From NCBI GenBank assembly GCA_040004035.1, contig JAMPLN010000022.1: 64,000 nucleotides of DNA, one strand, 5' to 3'. The notes under the pieces were generated by a model. It saw only the letters and a program-made list of their open reading frames with translations, did not search any database and was not told the DNA's origin. Positions 63,259 through 64,000 of the stretch are shown piece by piece; the first letter of the stretch is position 1, and every line of letters starts with the position of its first letter. Origin of the DNA: Microcoleus vaginatus_C. Lineage in GTDB: Bacteria > Cyanobacteriota > Cyanobacteriia > Cyanobacteriales > Microcoleaceae. Made by a program: the position numbers and the translations under genes.

Positions 63259-63627
63259 ATGACTAACTCTTACACAATTAAAATTCATAACAGACAGACA
63301 GGCGATCGCCACACCGTGCGAGTACCCGAAGACCGGTACATCCTCCAAAGCGCCGAAAACCAAGGAGTAGAATTGCCCTTTTCCTGCCGCAACGGCGCTT
63401 GTACAGCCTGTGCGGTGCGCGTCAAGTCGGGGGAACTGCACCAGCCAGAAGCAATGGGGCTTTCTGTAGAACTGCAAAAAGAGGGTTATGCCCTGCTGTG
63501 CGTCAGCTATCCCCGTTCCAACATCGAGGTAGAGACGCAAGACGAAGACGAAGTGTACGAACTGCAATTCGGCCGCTACTTCGGCAAAGGTAAAGTTAGA
63601 GCCGGTTTACCATTAGATGAAGAATAA
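63259..63627 (+). CDS. C-terminally extended plant-type [2Fe-2S] ferredoxin
   Basis: The 122-residue protein has the plant-type cluster motif CRNGACTAC at about residues 43-51 and the fourth cysteine in ALLCVSYP near 81, the four Cys needed for the cluster. After the usual end near residue 97 it carries an extension (YELQFGRYFGKGKVRAGLPL) as in the FdC-type ferredoxins of cyanobacteria and plastids. Those differ in redox potential from photosynthetic PetF. A position just before a thermonuclease-like lipoprotein gene is not informative. TCTAAAA repeats directly precede the start. Confidence 0.9.
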   Translation: MTNSYTIKIHNRQTGDRHTVRVPEDRYILQSAENQGVELPFSCRNGACTACAVRVKSGELHQPEAMGLSVELQKEGYALLCVSYPRSNIEVETQDEDEVYELQFGRYFGKGKVRAGLPLDEE

Positions 63628-63661
63628 GGCAATTTGATAAATAATCAACTACCAATTATCC

Positions 63662-64000
63662 ATGCTTTATCGGTTATTTGCGATCGCCCTTTGTCTGTTG
63701 CTAGCTAGCTGCCAAAAACCAGAAATTCCCCAAGGTACGATCGCCAAAGTAGAAAGGGCCATCAGCGGCCAAACAATCGAAGTTATCAGTACAGCCAACA
63801 AAATAGCCTTATTAGAACAAATCAGGCTGATTGGTATTGATGCGCCGGATTTAAAACAGCAGCCTTGGGGAGAAGCAGCCAAACAAAGACTAGAACAGCT
63901 AACTGGGGGAAAACAGGTATTGTTAGAATCAGACATCGAAGAGAAAGACCAGTTCGATCGCAAACTAGCCTATTTGTGGCAAGATAAAAATTTGCTCAAC
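63662..64000 (+). CDS. Staphylococcal-nuclease-like lipoprotein (3' truncated)
   Basis: The frame from ATG 63662 runs open to the window end (113 codons visible). It begins with a lipoprotein signal (FAIALCLLLASC), with the lipobox cysteine at residue 17, then an SNase domain. QIRLIGIDAPD carries the first catalytic-type Arg, PWGEAAK the Glu and FDRKLAYLW the second Arg. It should be an envelope-bound nuclease with calcium-dependent activity. It starts 34 bases after the ferredoxin stop. Confidence 0.85.
   Translation, partial: MLYRLFAIALCLLLASCQKPEIPQGTIAKVERAISGQTIEVISTANKIALLEQIRLIGIDAPDLKQQPWGEAAKQRLEQLTGGKQVLLESDIEEKDQFDRKLAYLWQDKNLLN

Overview
The window is chromosomal DNA of a cyanobacterium, most likely a filamentous Oscillatoriales-type species such as a Microcoleus or Oscillatoria relative (inference). 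Support: very frequent HIP1 octamers (GCGATCGC), a plastid-like NDH-1 pair (NdhF, NdhD), an RbcR-type LysR regulator, a CrtD-like carotenoid desaturase, the gene order trnW-secE-nusG-rplK-rplA-rplJ-rplL, cyanobacterial zinc-finger Ser/Thr kinases, and many short tandem heptamer repeats between genes.

Layout. 0-11.4 kb: core genes. A truncated MDR oxidoreductase, a kinase/asparagine-synthase-like pair, rbcR, an NnrU-like membrane protein, a thioredoxin-like protein, ndhF and ndhD. 11.4-27.9 kb: an accessory island just downstream of ndhD. It holds a lone Mrr-like nuclease, a small protein/retropepsin-like pair, a frameshifted IS630-type element, a methyltransferase, a divergent Rieske oxygenase/TetR pair, an amino-acid-permease/histidine-kinase fusion, a Septu-like ATPase plus an HNH nuclease broken by an in-frame TGA, a LuxR regulator, and rhodanese, MAPEG, SnoaL-like and cupin proteins. 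Related repeats (R1-R8) separate the gene blocks. Two of them carry recognisable copies of the ndhD 3' end and its terminator, so the island seems to have grown by repeated insertion or recombination behind ndhD. 27.9-32 kb: a kinase-FGE fusion and a coiled-coil/EamA transporter.

32.5-49.7 kb: three NRPS genes (C-A-PCP; TubC-like docking-C-A-NMT-PCP; C-A-PCP-TE), interrupted by a histidine kinase, a PepSY membrane protein and an alpha/beta hydrolase. Reading the specificity residues by eye suggests a short peptide containing Ile/Val, N-methyl-Leu and a third, possibly aromatic, residue. 50-56.2 kb: PiT phosphate permease, rplS, tRNA-Trp and the secE-nusG-rplKA-rplJL block, with an L10 leader and attenuator before rplJ. 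56.2-64 kb: CrtD-like desaturase, a ribbon-helix-helix/coiled-coil repeat protein, a HEAT-repeat protein, a phosphodiester-glycosidase-family protein, a pentapeptide membrane protein, tRNA-Ser, a C-terminally extended ferredoxin and the start of a lipoprotein nuclease.

A recurring theme is palindromic or low-complexity DNA, normally intergenic, carried in frame inside genes (NRPS adenylation domains, the PiT permease, the LuxR regulator, perhaps a kinase). Strongest candidates for follow-up are the ndhD-derived repeat family that punctuates the island, the permease-histidine-kinase fusion, the interrupted Septu-like system and a cloverleaf-forming element between rplA and rplJ.
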